Shown: positions 1 to 10,693 of the stretch, piece after piece | Numbering within the stretch: position 1 is the stretch's first letter | Layout: each line of letters opens with the position of its first letter | NCBI GenBank assembly: GCA_963745765.1 | Contig: CAVUYQ010000004.1 | Coordinates: 1-39,934 of the forward strand | Length of the DNA: 39,934 bases | DNA from: Ww85 sp963745765 | GTDB taxonomy: Bacteria; Desulfobacterota; Desulfobulbia; Desulfobulbales; Desulfocapsaceae | Reading direction: 5' to 3' | The notes under the pieces: generated by a model | What the model was told of the DNA's origin: nothing | Databases searched by the model: none | Seen by the model: the letters and a program-made list of their open reading frames with translations, nothing else | Translations under genes and position numbers: made by a program

Positions 1-70
1 GATGCAGGGAATTGAACCCCGGACACTACGGATATGAGCCGTATGCTCTAACCATCTGAGCTACATCGCC
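1..70 (-). tRNA. tRNA-Met (CAT anticodon), 3' end cut by window edge
   Basis: Read on the minus strand the segment starts GGCGATGTAGCTCAG, has a D-arm, an anticodon stem TACGG/CCGTA closing the loop CTCATAT (anticodon CAT), a variable loop, and the T-arm CCGGGGTTCAATTCCCTG. The acceptor 5' strand GGCGATG pairs with CATC at the window edge, so only the last few acceptor bases are missing. CAT could also be a tRNA-Ile2 with modified C34 or an initiator. The first pair G-C and lack of three consecutive G-C pairs in the anticodon stem argue against initiator, so an elongator tRNA-Met is likely. Confidence 0.9.
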
Positions 71-177
71 ATATTTTAAAGGAGACAATAGTTACATCAT
101 TCACCCGGGGGTGTCAACAGAAAACTCGGACAAACCAGGCTGTCTCGAAGCACCAGGGAGGCTGACGGAAAAGATAG

Positions 178-214
178 CAAAAAAAAGAGGGGAACCCGGT
201 CGGCACCCCTCTTT
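178..214 (-). terminator. Rho-independent terminator of groES-groEL
   Basis: On the minus strand a 9-bp stem AAAGAGGGG/CCCCTCTTT encloses a 13-nt loop and runs directly into a T-rich tract (TTTTTTTT). It lies about 40 nt after the groEL stop codon. Confidence 0.85.
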
Positions 215-254
215 CATTCAAACCCGGTAAGGACCGGAGAGCTTCAGGACGAAA

Positions 255-1916
<1,662 letters not shown>

Positions 1917-1979
1917 TGGCATTTCTCCTTTTTCTTTTGAAACGAATTAGTGCGGTTGAAACAATGGTCGTAATAACCG

Positions 1980-2270
1980 TTAGCCCTCAACAACTCCAAG
2001 GACATCATCTTCACGCATGATCAGGTAATCTTCTCCGTCAAGTTTTACATCGGTACCGCCATACTTGGAAAAGAGAACGACATCACCCGCTTTTACCTGC
2101 AACGCAACGCGCTCGCCTGAATCATTTAACTTCCCGGGACCTACAGCGACAACCTTTCCCTCGGCAGGCTTTTCCTTTGCGCTGTCAGGGATAATGATGC
2201 CACCGGCGGTTTTCTCTTCCTCCTGAAGCCTCTTAACAAGAAGGCGATCATTTAACGGACGAATTTTCAT
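1980..2270 (-). CDS. groES: 10 kDa co-chaperonin GroES
   Basis: Heptameric lid of GroEL. The 96 residues carry the mobile loop (EEEKTAGGIIIPD, about 17-29) that docks on GroEL and the usual beta-barrel ending in VLGVVEG. A strong ribosome site (AGGAGG) lies 5 nt before the ATG. First gene of the groES-groEL operon. I looked for the CIRCE operator and for a clear heat-shock sigma promoter in the 240 nt upstream and saw neither, so the mode of control is open. Confidence 0.97.
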   Translation of the reverse strand: MKIRPLNDRLLVKRLQEEEKTAGGIIIPDSAKEKPAEGKVVAVGPGKLNDSGERVALQVKAGDVVLFSKYGGTDVKLDGEDYLIMREDDVLGVVEG

Positions 2271-2408
2271 TGCTTCCTCCTACTTCTTATTGCTGTTGTT
2301 TAGTAATTATTACAGGAACTGCCATACCCACACGAACATGGCCCTGCCCAAAAGCGCCCTATACCGGGCATGCCTTAAAAGATTGCGTAAATATAGGCGT
2401 GTATACTT

Positions 2409-2448
2409 AAAAATCAAGGGGCGGCTGCAAAAAAATAGCAACCGCCCC
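2409..2448 (-). terminator. Terminator of the branched-chain aminotransferase gene
   Basis: On the minus strand GGGGCGGTTGC pairs with GCAGCCGCCCC (one mismatch) around a T-rich loop and is followed by TTGATTTTT. It sits 60 nt after the ilvE stop and separates that gene from groES. Confidence 0.75.
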
Positions 2449-2511
2449 TTCATGCTGCATAAATTATTGTACTTACGTTTTTTCTTAACCAGAGAGGACT
2501 GATAAAGCTGT

Positions 2512-3588
2512 TTACACAACCCGTACCGTCCAGCCGAAGAGATCTTCTGCGCGACCGTACTGAATGGCCTGAAGATTGGTAAAAAACCTGGTAGACAACT
2601 CTCCGGATTTGCCGTTATTTATGATGCAGGAAGTATCACCGTAATGGAGTTCTCCGACCGGTGATATAACCGCCGCTGTGCCCGTGGCAAATATTTCTTT
2701 GAGACTGCCATCTTCTGAAGCAGAAAGAACTTCATGTATAGTGATGGGCCGCTCTTCAACTTCGATACCCCAGCTGCCGGCCAGTTGAATAACCGAATTT
2801 CTTGTAATCCCGCCAAGAATAGAACCGTTAAGCGGCGGGGTAACCAGTTTATCACCGATAGAAAAAAATATATTGCTGGTACCCACTTCCTCCAGGTATT
2901 TACGCTCACAGGCATCAAGCCAGAGCACCTGGGTATAGCCCTCCTTCTTCGCCTCTTCGGTGGCCAGTAGAGAAGCCGCATAATTACCGGCAGTTTTAAC
3001 GTTGCCTACACCGCCTTTTACCGCCCTGGCATAATCTTTACAGACATATATTTTCGTCGGACTGAAACCTTCTGGATAATAAGGCCCAACCGGGCTCATG
3101 ATGACAAAAAAGGTATAGGTCTCGGATGGTTTCAGACCAAGATAGGGGTCGACCCCTATCATCGTCGGACGCAGATAAAGCGAAGCGCCGTTTCCCTGTG
3201 GGATCCAGTCACGATCCAGGTAGATGAGCGCCTTGACGGCCTTCATTACATCGCCAACAGGGAAAAGCGGCATGCTCATGCGGGCCGCACCCCTGTTCAT
3301 CCGTTCGAAATTATCCGTGGGCCGGAACATCAGGATCTGCCCGTCATCTCCCCGATAGGCCTTGAGTCCTTCAAAAATGGACTGACCGTAATGCAGCACA
3401 GTTGCCGCCGGATCCATCTGGAACTTTTGATACGGGCATATCCTGGCATTGTGCCATCCCCGTTCCCGATGCCATTCCATCAAAAACATGTGGTCGGTGA
3501 AATGTTTTCCAAATCCCAGATTTTCCAGGGGAGGCTTCTTTTTCAGATCAATTACCTTCTCAAGTGAAATATCCAGATCTTTCCACAT
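2512..3588 (-). CDS. ilvE: Branched-chain amino acid aminotransferase
   Basis: Fold-type IV PLP enzyme that interconverts valine, leucine and isoleucine with their 2-oxo acids using glutamate/2-oxoglutarate. At 358 aa it is of the longer, eukaryote-like (type II) BCAT form. The Schiff-base lysine is in GNVKTAGNYAAS (about K198); the downstream EVGTSNIFF carries the conserved glutamate that contacts the PLP pyridine. GGAG lies 8 nt before the ATG. Single-gene transcription unit with its own terminator, divergent from the AI-2E family transporter gene. Confidence 0.93.
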   Translation of the reverse strand: MWKDLDISLEKVIDLKKKPPLENLGFGKHFTDHMFLMEWHRERGWHNARICPYQKFQMDPAATVLHYGQSIFEGLKAYRGDDGQILMFRPTDNFERMNRGAARMSMPLFPVGDVMKAVKALIYLDRDWIPQGNGASLYLRPTMIGVDPYLGLKPSETYTFFVIMSPVGPYYPEGFSPTKIYVCKDYARAVKGGVGNVKTAGNYAASLLATEEAKKEGYTQVLWLDACERKYLEEVGTSNIFFSIGDKLVTPPLNGSILGGITRNSVIQLAGSWGIEVEERPITIHEVLSASEDGSLKEIFATGTAAVISPVGELHYGDTSCIINNGKSGELSTRFFTNLQAIQYGRAEDLFGWTVRVV

Positions 3589-3768
3589 GATACATTCTCC
3601 AGACGTAACTTATTTTACTTTTAAAACCGAACAGATCGTTATATATACAAGATGATGCTGGTTATCTCCCTTCCTGATGATCTCAGAACAGTCCCGCATG
3701 ATAACTCAGCCTGATTGTGAAAAGCAAATATATTATGTTCACCATGACATTATCAGAGTACACACCTA

Positions 3769-4869
3769 ATGAACGATAACAGCGAGCCGGATAATCCCCT
3801 TTCGACAGAAAGATCGATCCCTTTGCGGGTAAAATATTTCCTGCTTGTCCTGCTCATTTCCGTCTTTTTCCTGGGACGAGTGCTTTATCCGTTCTGGTCT
3901 ATTCTTGTCCTGTCCTTCCTGCTATCAAGTCTCTTCAGGCCGGTTTACCTGTTCATCAACAGGCGTGTGCCGAACACACCATCCTCCATATTGACCTGCC
4001 TGCTGATTACCGCTCTGGTCTTCGTACCCATCGTTTTTTTCATCGGCGCACTCTCCAACGAGGCGCTGGGGGTCTACCAGTGGGGTAGAGACAGCAGAAT
4101 ATGGCTTAAATTACAGTCCTTTATCCAGGAAAGTCCTTTGGTTGCGCAGGCACTCCAATACCTCAAGGAAGTCGGTTTTGACCTTTCACCCTCACAGATC
4201 TCCGACACGGTTTCCTATGTCGTAAAAATGGCCGGCTTGATGCTTTATAACCAGGCCAGTGCCTGGGCTGCCAATATTGCCGAGTTTTTCTTTCTTTTCA
4301 TCATGATGATCCTGATAATCTTCTTCCTCCTGATCGATCTGCCGAAATTGCTCGATTTCTTGATCAAGCTCTCCCCGCTTCCCGACGACGAAGACCGCCT
4401 TCTGATACGGAAATTCGAAGAAATCGCTACTGCCGTGCTGAAGGGAAATGGTATCTGCGGGCTGATCCAGGGTATTCTGGGCGGTGCGGTGTTCTCAATC
4501 ATGGGAATAAGCTCGCCAATCCTCTGGGGCTGTATCATGGCGGTCCTGGCCTTTCTGCCGATTTTCGGCATCGGCCTGATTATGATACCGGCGGCGTTTC
4601 TCTTGGCAGTTAATGGCAATATGGCATGGCCGATCTTGCTCTTCTGCTTTTATATGTTCCTTTCCTTTTCGGTTGAATACCTGATCAAACCAAAACTGGT
4701 CGGCAAATCGGTTCACATGCACACCCTGCTGGTATTCCTGTCGATTATCGGCGGTCTCAGTGTCTACGGTGTGCTTGGCATCATTTACGGGCCGCTTATC
4801 GTCACCGCCTTCCAGACCCTCTCGGAAATCTACCTGAAAAAATACGATCACCACGTCCAGCGCCTCTAG
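3769..4869 (+). CDS. AI-2E family transporter (PerM/YdiK-like membrane protein)
   Basis: Integral inner-membrane protein of the AI-2 exporter superfamily, 366 aa. Two closely spaced hydrophobic helices occur near the N-terminus (about 22-56), another pair near 70-95, then a hydrophobic hairpin near 165-195. The C-terminal half has the family's hallmark block of helices (GNGICGLIQGILGGAVF, then PILWGCIMAVLAFLPIFG) and ends IIYGPLIVTAFQTL. Substrate cannot be told from sequence: family members have been linked to autoinducer-2 export, Na+/H+ antiport or other solutes. No clear Shine-Dalgarno precedes the chosen ATG, so the start is moderately certain. Confidence 0.85.
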   Translation: MNDNSEPDNPLSTERSIPLRVKYFLLVLLISVFFLGRVLYPFWSILVLSFLLSSLFRPVYLFINRRVPNTPSSILTCLLITALVFVPIVFFIGALSNEALGVYQWGRDSRIWLKLQSFIQESPLVAQALQYLKEVGFDLSPSQISDTVSYVVKMAGLMLYNQASAWAANIAEFFFLFIMMILIIFFLLIDLPKLLDFLIKLSPLPDDEDRLLIRKFEEIATAVLKGNGICGLIQGILGGAVFSIMGISSPILWGCIMAVLAFLPIFGIGLIMIPAAFLLAVNGNMAWPILLFCFYMFLSFSVEYLIKPKLVGKSVHMHTLLVFLSIIGGLSVYGVLGIIYGPLIVTAFQTLSEIYLKKYDHHVQRL

Positions 4870-4919
4870 CCTGACGTTCACGAGTCTGGACAGCCTCCGC
4901 TCTAGCGCGTTGCTTTTGC

Positions 4920-4946
4920 GATTCACCTTCTTCTGTATGGTGAATC
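4920..4946. other. Short hairpin between convergent genes
   Basis: GATTCACC/GGTGAATC forms an 8-bp stem with an 11-nt loop midway between the ends of the convergent transporter and aminotransferase genes. There is no clean T-tract on either strand, so it is at most a weak terminator. Confidence 0.35.
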
Positions 4947-4991
4947 ACAAGTTTCCGTACAAGCGGACTGTCTCAACTCTCGGACGTAGGT

Positions 4992-6194
4992 CTAACGCTC
5001 GAGATAGCCTTTCAGCCTGGCAAGCCCCTCTTCGATAGCATCAAGATCAATCCCGGAATAGGCAAGGCGCAGGTAATAGTTCGTTTCGCCTGGAAGCGGG
5101 GTGCCGAAATGGGATCGCGCACACATTGATACACCGGTATGTTTCAGAATATCCCCGATAAAATCCTGATAATTACTGAAGCCCTTATTGGTCATGGCCG
5201 CGGTCACATCCGGCCAGAGATAGAAGGTGGCGTTTGGACGAAAACAGGAAACACCATCGATATCATTGAGCAGATCGACGCAACGATCACGCCTTTTCTT
5301 GAGCACATCAAGGATATTGCGGACATGCTGCTGGTCGCCGTTTATGGCATCGAGTGCCGCCCATTGCACGAAGTGATTGGAACATGATTCATCATTGACG
5401 TTGAGCTTGCCGATAATGGTGATCAACTCTTCCGGTCCGAGGGCGGCACCAAGCCGCCAGCCGGTCATGGCAAAACGTTTGGAAAAGGTATAAAGGATAA
5501 CACTTCTCTCCTCCATGCCAGGTTCAGCAACAATTGATGTCGATTCTCCATCGTAATGGATATCAAAATAGGCCTCATCCAGCAGGACCAGCAGATCATG
5601 CTTCACGGCCAGCTCGGCTATGCGGCGCCGATCGTCAGCACTGCATTCGGCGCTCGTCGGATTGTGCAGATCGTTGACAATGAGAAGCTTTGTCTTCCCG
5701 GTAATGGCAGCCTCCAGGCCGTCAATATCAAAGGTGAAATTCCCGTCACCAACGACGGTGCCATAAGGCACGGCGATGCCGCCGTGAAACTCGATCTGCG
5801 ATTCGTAAATAGGAAAACCGGGATTCGGGTAAAGCACTTCATCCCCCGGGTTCATCAATGTAAGGAGGAACTTTGAGATAACCGGCTTGCCGCCCGGCTG
5901 AATGGCTACGTTCTCCATGGAATAGGAGGTTCCACGAGTCCTGTTCAGTTCTTTGGCGAGCGTCTGACGCAACTCCGGAATGCCGACATTGGCCGTGTAG
6001 CCTGTTTTACCGTTTTTCAGGGCCCGGTAAGCCGACTCTACGATGTTTGGCGGCGTTGGCAGATTCAAATCACCCAGATGAAACGGGAACACACGGTTCC
6101 CAGCCGCAGCATGGGCCGCAGCCTGACCAGCGACAACAAATGCCGTTTCCACACCGAGTTTTTTAACTCTATCCGCCAACATTATGGGTTTCAT
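4992..6194 (-). CDS. Class I/II PLP-dependent aminotransferase
   Basis: Cytosolic fold-type I aminotransferase, 400 aa, of the aspartate/aromatic family. Visible PLP contacts: NDLHNPT (about 174-180, the Asn that binds the PLP ring oxygen), LLDEAYF (D206, Y209) and the Schiff-base lysine in YTFSKRFAMTGWRLG (K239), with the phosphate-binding Arg in GWRLG. The C-terminal substrate-carboxylate arginine is in YYLRLAYSG. Substrate is not determined; aspartate, alanine or an aromatic amino acid are all possible. AGGA lies 5 nt before the ATG. It lies downstream of, and in the same direction as, the amidohydrolase gene with a 162-nt gap, so joint transcription is possible. Confidence 0.9.
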   Translation of the reverse strand: MKPIMLADRVKKLGVETAFVVAGQAAAHAAAGNRVFPFHLGDLNLPTPPNIVESAYRALKNGKTGYTANVGIPELRQTLAKELNRTRGTSYSMENVAIQPGGKPVISKFLLTLMNPGDEVLYPNPGFPIYESQIEFHGGIAVPYGTVVGDGNFTFDIDGLEAAITGKTKLLIVNDLHNPTSAECSADDRRRIAELAVKHDLLVLLDEAYFDIHYDGESTSIVAEPGMEERSVILYTFSKRFAMTGWRLGAALGPEELITIIGKLNVNDESCSNHFVQWAALDAINGDQQHVRNILDVLKKRRDRCVDLLNDIDGVSCFRPNATFYLWPDVTAAMTNKGFSNYQDFIGDILKHTGVSMCARSHFGTPLPGETNYYLRLAYSGIDLDAIEEGLARLKGYLER

Positions 6195-6356
6195 CTATAT
6201 CCTCTTTCTTCTGCTGTTAAACTGCCTGAACTACCTTCCAGATAAGCACGCCACCATCCGTGTGCAATACGTGGGTTTATTACCCCAATTCCCGGGCCGA
6301 ATCAAGACGTATCACGACAATAACCAGGCATGAACCTGCGCTTTGCCGCTCTTTGA

Positions 6357-7601
6357 TTATTTTATTTTGTGATCGGGCAGGTCACGGCGAAATTTTCGAT
6401 AAAAGGTGCTGGATGAACCGTCAAGATAGATTGCCTCAAGATACAGCAATTTTCTCGGTAGCTGCGCCGGGGTGCCGCGAGCCACGAGGAAATGTGCAGG
6501 TTTTCCCACTGCAATACGTCCAAATTCTGATTGCAGACCCAGGAGGTGTGCGTTGTTCTCGGTGGCGCAACAGACTGCCTCAGGCAGGGAATAACCGGCC
6601 TGCATAAAGAGCTTCATCTCCTCAACCAGCGCCTCCCCGTGCAGCACCCCGATACTGCCGGCATCGGTACCCAGGGCAACCCGGACACCGGAGGATCGGG
6701 CCTGCGATAATTGTTCAAGCTGATGTGTCAGGTTTCTTTCTATCACACTTTTTTCGGCTGCTACTGAACAATTCTCAACGTATTGTGCACAGGCTTTCAT
6801 GGTATAGACAGTCGGCACCCAGAAGGTCCGGTTTTCGGCCATTTTCTCAAGATTTTCACTGCCCATGAAAAAACCATGTTCAATGGAGTCACATCCGGCC
6901 TCAAGCGCCCTTTGCACCGCTTCACGCCCATTGGCATGAATCATCACCTTTTTACCCTGTTGTTTTACCCGGCTCACCAGCTCCTGTAATTCCCGCAAAC
7001 CGAACTGGGGCGGCGTTTCATGGGCAAAAACACTGAGACTGTTCAATCCCGAGTTGATAATCTTGACCATTTCTCCGGGCTGTTCATCTCTCTGATAGGC
7101 CTGGGCAAGCGTTTCGCCATCAACGGGATGACCGCCAATCAACCCTCCATAACGGTCTTTCCGATGAAAAGCCCTGCCGCCACTAAGCACCCGCACCGGT
7201 TCCCGGTCCCTGCCTACCTGTTCCTGCCGGTATCTCAGAACACAGCGCTGCCTGTCACCTCCGTCCCTCAGGGCAAGAACGCCATGGGAAAACTGCTGGG
7301 TGATATGCCCGGCGATTACCGGCATAAGTTCATCACAGTCGAGTTTCAATTGTCTTCTCCTGGCCACCGGATCAACTGTTCCCGACATGCAAAGATGAAC
7401 ATGACTGTCCAGTAAAGCCGGCAGAATAATACCATGGGAGAGATCGGTAACAGTTGAGGGATCAGGAGAATCGCTGCTGTTGTAGTTTTCTATGGCGTTA
7501 AAGACACCGTCTTCTATGGTGATGAGAACCTTTTCTCTTATCGGCCCGCCGCTTCCGTCAATCAATCGGCCGGCAAGAATATAATGAGGTCTGTTCTGCA
7601 T
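6357..7601 (-). CDS. Metal-dependent amidohydrolase (imidazolonepropionase/Xaa-Pro dipeptidase-like)
   Basis: Amidohydrolase-superfamily TIM barrel, 414 aa, cytosolic (no signal peptide). The metal ligands are in place: DSHVHL (H67, H69), the candidate carboxylated lysine in MVKIINSG (K180), MIHANG (H222), SIEHGF (H242) and LGTDAG (D313). The N-terminal beta sandwich (ILAGRLIDGSGG) is also typical. The closest subfamily by eye is the one annotated as amidohydrolases, imidazolonepropionases or Xaa-Pro dipeptidases; the true substrate is unknown. AGGAGA precedes the start by about 9 nt. Downstream is a class I aminotransferase, which suggests a role in amino-acid or small-amide catabolism (inference). 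Confidence 0.85.
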   Translation of the reverse strand: MQNRPHYILAGRLIDGSGGPIREKVLITIEDGVFNAIENYNSSDSPDPSTVTDLSHGIILPALLDSHVHLCMSGTVDPVARRRQLKLDCDELMPVIAGHITQQFSHGVLALRDGGDRQRCVLRYRQEQVGRDREPVRVLSGGRAFHRKDRYGGLIGGHPVDGETLAQAYQRDEQPGEMVKIINSGLNSLSVFAHETPPQFGLRELQELVSRVKQQGKKVMIHANGREAVQRALEAGCDSIEHGFFMGSENLEKMAENRTFWVPTVYTMKACAQYVENCSVAAEKSVIERNLTHQLEQLSQARSSGVRVALGTDAGSIGVLHGEALVEEMKLFMQAGYSLPEAVCCATENNAHLLGLQSEFGRIAVGKPAHFLVARGTPAQLPRKLLYLEAIYLDGSSSTFYRKFRRDLPDHKIK

Positions 7602-7961
7602 ACGGTCATCTCTCCTGGAGGTTCCATGATTTCATGATTTTAAGCACTATAACGCATCCTACCGAATTTTGAAGAAGCCTGAAAACCGTCTGTCGTCTGG
7701 GCACTGCCACGGTTCGTCACATCAATTTTTTTGAACCGAGTGATAAGATTAATTGCATTGCCTTTCCATTTATGTTAGGCAGATAAGCATTGATTCGTGC
7801 GGTCAGAGCAGCAGAATAGTTGTTTGAATGACCCTCTTTTTAAACAATGCAAATCCCATATTAACAACCAATTTAACAGTAAAAACACAGGAGGAAAGCG
7901 AAGAGGCTCGGAAAAAACGGGAAAAAGTGTAAGTCAAAACTTATTGAAAAGGAGCTGACAT
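7602..7961. other. Divergent intergenic region before acs
   Basis: About 360 nt between the amidohydrolase and acetyl-CoA synthetase starts. I see no gene. Just before acs is a good ribosome site (AAGGAG, 7 nt before the ATG). An AGGAGG further upstream (near 7890) has no start codon behind it. No sigma-54 or repeat pattern was convincing, although such a long leader leaves room for regulation. Confidence 0.5.
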
Positions 7962-9998
7962 ATGAGCGGAGACAAGAATGTTATTGAAACCTCTGAGGCT
8001 GAAATTGCGGTACACTGGCAGGAAGAAGGATATTTCCGCCCCTCGGCAACATTTGTAGGCCAGGCCAACCTTACCGATGAATCGATTTACAAACGTTTCA
8101 GCCTTGAAAATTTCCCCGACTACTATACCGAGTTTGCCGAACTTCTCACCTGGTACAAGTACTGGGATGAGGTACTCGACACAAGTGATGCGCCGTGCTA
8201 CAAATGGTTCAAGGGTGGAAAGCTCAATGCCAGCTATAACTGTATTGACCGTCACCTGAAAAAAAACAAGAACAAAACAGCTATTCATTTCGTCCCGGAA
8301 CTCGAAGAGGAACGGGTCCAGCACATCACCTACCAGGAACTCTATGTCCGGGTAAATGAGTTTGCCGCTCTCCTGCGGGATACCGCCGGTTTAAAAAGGG
8401 GTGACCGGGTTACCATTCATATGCCGATGTCGGCAGAACTGCCGATCACCATGCTTGCCTGCGCGCGTCTTGGTATTATTCACTCGGTCGTCTTTGGCGG
8501 TTTTTCTGCCAGCGCCTGTGCTGACCGTGTCATCGACTCAAACAGCCGCGTACTCATCACCATGGACGCCTATTACCGGGCAGGAAAACTGCTCAATCAC
8601 AAAACAGTCGATGATGAGGCCTGTAAACTAGCGGAAGAAGGCGGTCAGAAGGTTGACATGCTTCTTATCTGGCAGCGTTACCCGGGAAAATACTCATCTG
8701 CGGCACCGCTCGTTGAGGGTCGCGATGTCGTCGTCAATACTGAATTGAAAAAATATTACGGGGCCAGGGTCGAACCGGAAAAAATGCTGTCCGAGGATCC
8801 GCTTTTCCTGATGTACACCAGCGGCACCACCGGCAAGCCAAAAGGCTGTCAGCATGGTACCGGCGGATATCTCTCCTATGTAACCGCCATGTCCAAATAT
8901 ATCCAGGATATCCACCCGGAAGATGTCTACTGGTGCATGGCTGATATCGGCTGGATTACCGGCCACTCATTCATTGTCTATGGACCGCTTGCACTATGCG
9001 CCTCTTCAGTTATCTACGAAGGCGTACCGACCTATCCTGATGCCGGAAGATCATGGAGGATTGCCCAGGACCTCGATGTTAATATTTTCCATACGGCACC
9101 AACAGCCATCCGTGCCTTACGGAAGATCGGTCCGGATGAACCGGCCAAATACACTTACCATTTCAAGCATATGACAACGGTTGGTGAGCCCATTGAGCCC
9201 GAAGTTTGGCGCTGGTACCAGAAGGAAGTCGGCAAGGGCGAGGCGGCAATTGTCGATACTTACTGGCAGACGGAGACAGGGGGATTTCTCTGCAGTACCG
9301 TGCCCGGCATCCAGGCCATGAAACCCGGCAGTGCCGGTCCCGGTGTACCGGGAATTCACCCGATCATTTACGATGAAGATGGAAAGATTCTGCCGGCAGG
9401 TGCGGGCAAAGCAGGCAACATCTGTATCCAGAATCCCTGGCCCGGCTGTTTCATGACCATCTGGGGCGATCGGGACCGGTTCGTCAAAACCTACTTCAGC
9501 ATGTACAACAAGAATCCGAAGAGCACCGACTGGAGAGACTGGCCGTACCTGACCGGTGATGCCGCCGTGGAAGCAGCCGATGGCTATTTCCGTATTCTCG
9601 GCCGCATCGACGATGTCATCAATGTCTCCGGTCACCGGCTCGGAACCAAGGAAATCGAGTCAGCCGCACTTACCGTGCCGGAGGTGGCCGAGGCCGCCGT
9701 TGTGCCGGTTAACCACGAGATCAAGGGCAAGGAACCGGAGTTATACGTGGCACTGAAACCCGGTATCAAGCCGACACCCGAAATACAGCAGAAAATTGCC
9801 GATGCCATCGTCTTTCAAATCGGTAAGATTGCAAAATGCAAGAATGTCTGGCTGGTCCCGGATATGCCGAAGACCCGCTCCGGAAAAATCATGCGGCGTG
9901 TATTAGGCGCCATCTCCAACAAAGGTGACGTCGGCAACGTCATGACCCTTGCCAATCCGGAAGTTGTAGAGGAAATCCAGAAAATGGTTGGCAAATAA
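7962..9998 (+). CDS. acs: Acetyl-CoA synthetase (AMP-forming)
   Basis: Converts acetate, ATP and CoA to acetyl-CoA, AMP and PPi in the cytosol. The 678 residues show the whole ANL-superfamily signature: the N-terminal ACS cap (about 20-90), the P-loop YTSGTTGKPKG (about 285-295), the TYWQTETGG motif (about 433-441), the hinge region GRIDDVINVSGHRLGTKEIE, and the C-terminal PKTRSGKIMRR whose lysine (about K642) is the conserved adenylation-step residue and the usual acetylation target. Propionate or another short acid cannot be excluded. Monocistronic: long leader in front and a strong terminator behind. It could reclaim acetate formed from acetyl phosphate produced by the taurine pathway further along (inference). 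Confidence 0.93.
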   Translation: MSGDKNVIETSEAEIAVHWQEEGYFRPSATFVGQANLTDESIYKRFSLENFPDYYTEFAELLTWYKYWDEVLDTSDAPCYKWFKGGKLNASYNCIDRHLKKNKNKTAIHFVPELEEERVQHITYQELYVRVNEFAALLRDTAGLKRGDRVTIHMPMSAELPITMLACARLGIIHSVVFGGFSASACADRVIDSNSRVLITMDAYYRAGKLLNHKTVDDEACKLAEEGGQKVDMLLIWQRYPGKYSSAAPLVEGRDVVVNTELKKYYGARVEPEKMLSEDPLFLMYTSGTTGKPKGCQHGTGGYLSYVTAMSKYIQDIHPEDVYWCMADIGWITGHSFIVYGPLALCASSVIYEGVPTYPDAGRSWRIAQDLDVNIFHTAPTAIRALRKIGPDEPAKYTYHFKHMTTVGEPIEPEVWRWYQKEVGKGEAAIVDTYWQTETGGFLCSTVPGIQAMKPGSAGPGVPGIHPIIYDEDGKILPAGAGKAGNICIQNPWPGCFMTIWGDRDRFVKTYFSMYNKNPKSTDWRDWPYLTGDAAVEAADGYFRILGRIDDVINVSGHRLGTKEIESAALTVPEVAEAAVVPVNHEIKGKEPELYVALKPGIKPTPEIQQKIADAIVFQIGKIAKCKNVWLVPDMPKTRSGKIMRRVLGAISNKGDVGNVMTLANPEVVEEIQKMVGK

Positions 9999-10032
9999 AC
10001 TGAGAATAAGAGAAGTACAGGAATAAACAACA

Positions 10033-10078
10033 AAGGCGGCTATCGGATCAGTTCCGATAGCCGCCTTCGTTGTTTTTA
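10033..10078 (+). terminator. Strong terminator after acs
   Basis: A perfect 15-bp stem (AAGGCGGCTATCGGA with its complement) closes a 5-nt loop and is followed by CGTTGTTTTT. It lies 35 nt after the acs stop codon. Confidence 0.92.
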
Positions 10079-10204
10079 GAGTAATACACTGATCGACATA
10101 CCATCAATGTCAGTCAACCCGGATACCATATAAGCCGTTCTGCTAAAATAGATACCCATCAGGAGTTCCTCGCTGGGAACAGCATGACATTCCGACGTCA
10201 GGGC

Positions 10205-10693
10205 TCAGGACAAGCGGTTGAAAAGCTTATCCAGGTCATTGTTTTTCGTTGGGTTGAAGCCCCCAAGATCGAGCTGCCTGACGTATTGCGTTGAAGCCGG
10301 CAGCAGTTTGAACAGATCATCCGTAATCGTGGAAAGCAGCTCCAGCCTGTGCAGAACCGTTTCCTCCGAGTCGATGGGCACCTGGTAACGCTGCATCATC
10401 AGATACTCCATCCCGTAGTGGTCCTTTTTCCGCTCAAACTCCCGGATATTTTTCAGGGTATCGTTTAAAACACTTTTCCGGTCGAGAAAATAGGCTTCAG
10501 CAGAAATATCACACGGCAGCTCGGCAAGCAGTGTCAGGCTCAAATGAAAGAGTTCGGCGAAATTATGCTTCCTGTCCGCAGCTTTTTCAATCAGGGAGCA
10601 AAGGAACCGGCGTGACGCCCCGGCAAAACGATCCCCCCTGCAGCGCAAAACAATTTTTGCCGATTGTGCGTCAGGGGGCGGCGAGATGCTCAT
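10205..10693 (-). CDS. Unrecognised protein, possibly the C-terminal part of the preceding ORF
   Basis: 162 residues, mixed helical, no transmembrane segment, signal peptide or motif I recognise. It overlaps the upstream ORF by 23 nt and has no Shine-Dalgarno at its ATG. Joining the two frames at the C-run before the upstream stop gives a smooth sequence (HLAAP followed by DAQSAKIVLR), so this may be the second half of a single protein of about 310 aa split by a one-base insertion. The alternatives are a genuinely separate, translationally coupled gene or a +1 frameshift at CCC-TGA-C. Last gene of the minus-strand operon that begins near 12314. Confidence 0.6.
   Translation of the reverse strand: MSISPPPDAQSAKIVLRCRGDRFAGASRRFLCSLIEKAADRKHNFAELFHLSLTLLAELPCDISAEAYFLDRKSVLNDTLKNIREFERKKDHYGMEYLMMQRYQVPIDSEETVLHRLELLSTITDDLFKLLPASTQYVRQLDLGGFNPTKNNDLDKLFNRLS

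Noticed and set aside
2271..2511. CIRCE operator or heat-shock promoter before groES
   Set aside because: No TTAGCACTC-N9-GAGTGCTAA pattern and no convincing CTTGAAA/CCCCAT pair was found.
9117..9635. 172-codon minus-strand ORF opposite acs
   Set aside because: Shadow of the strongly conserved acetyl-CoA synthetase frame; no ribosome site or recognisable domain.
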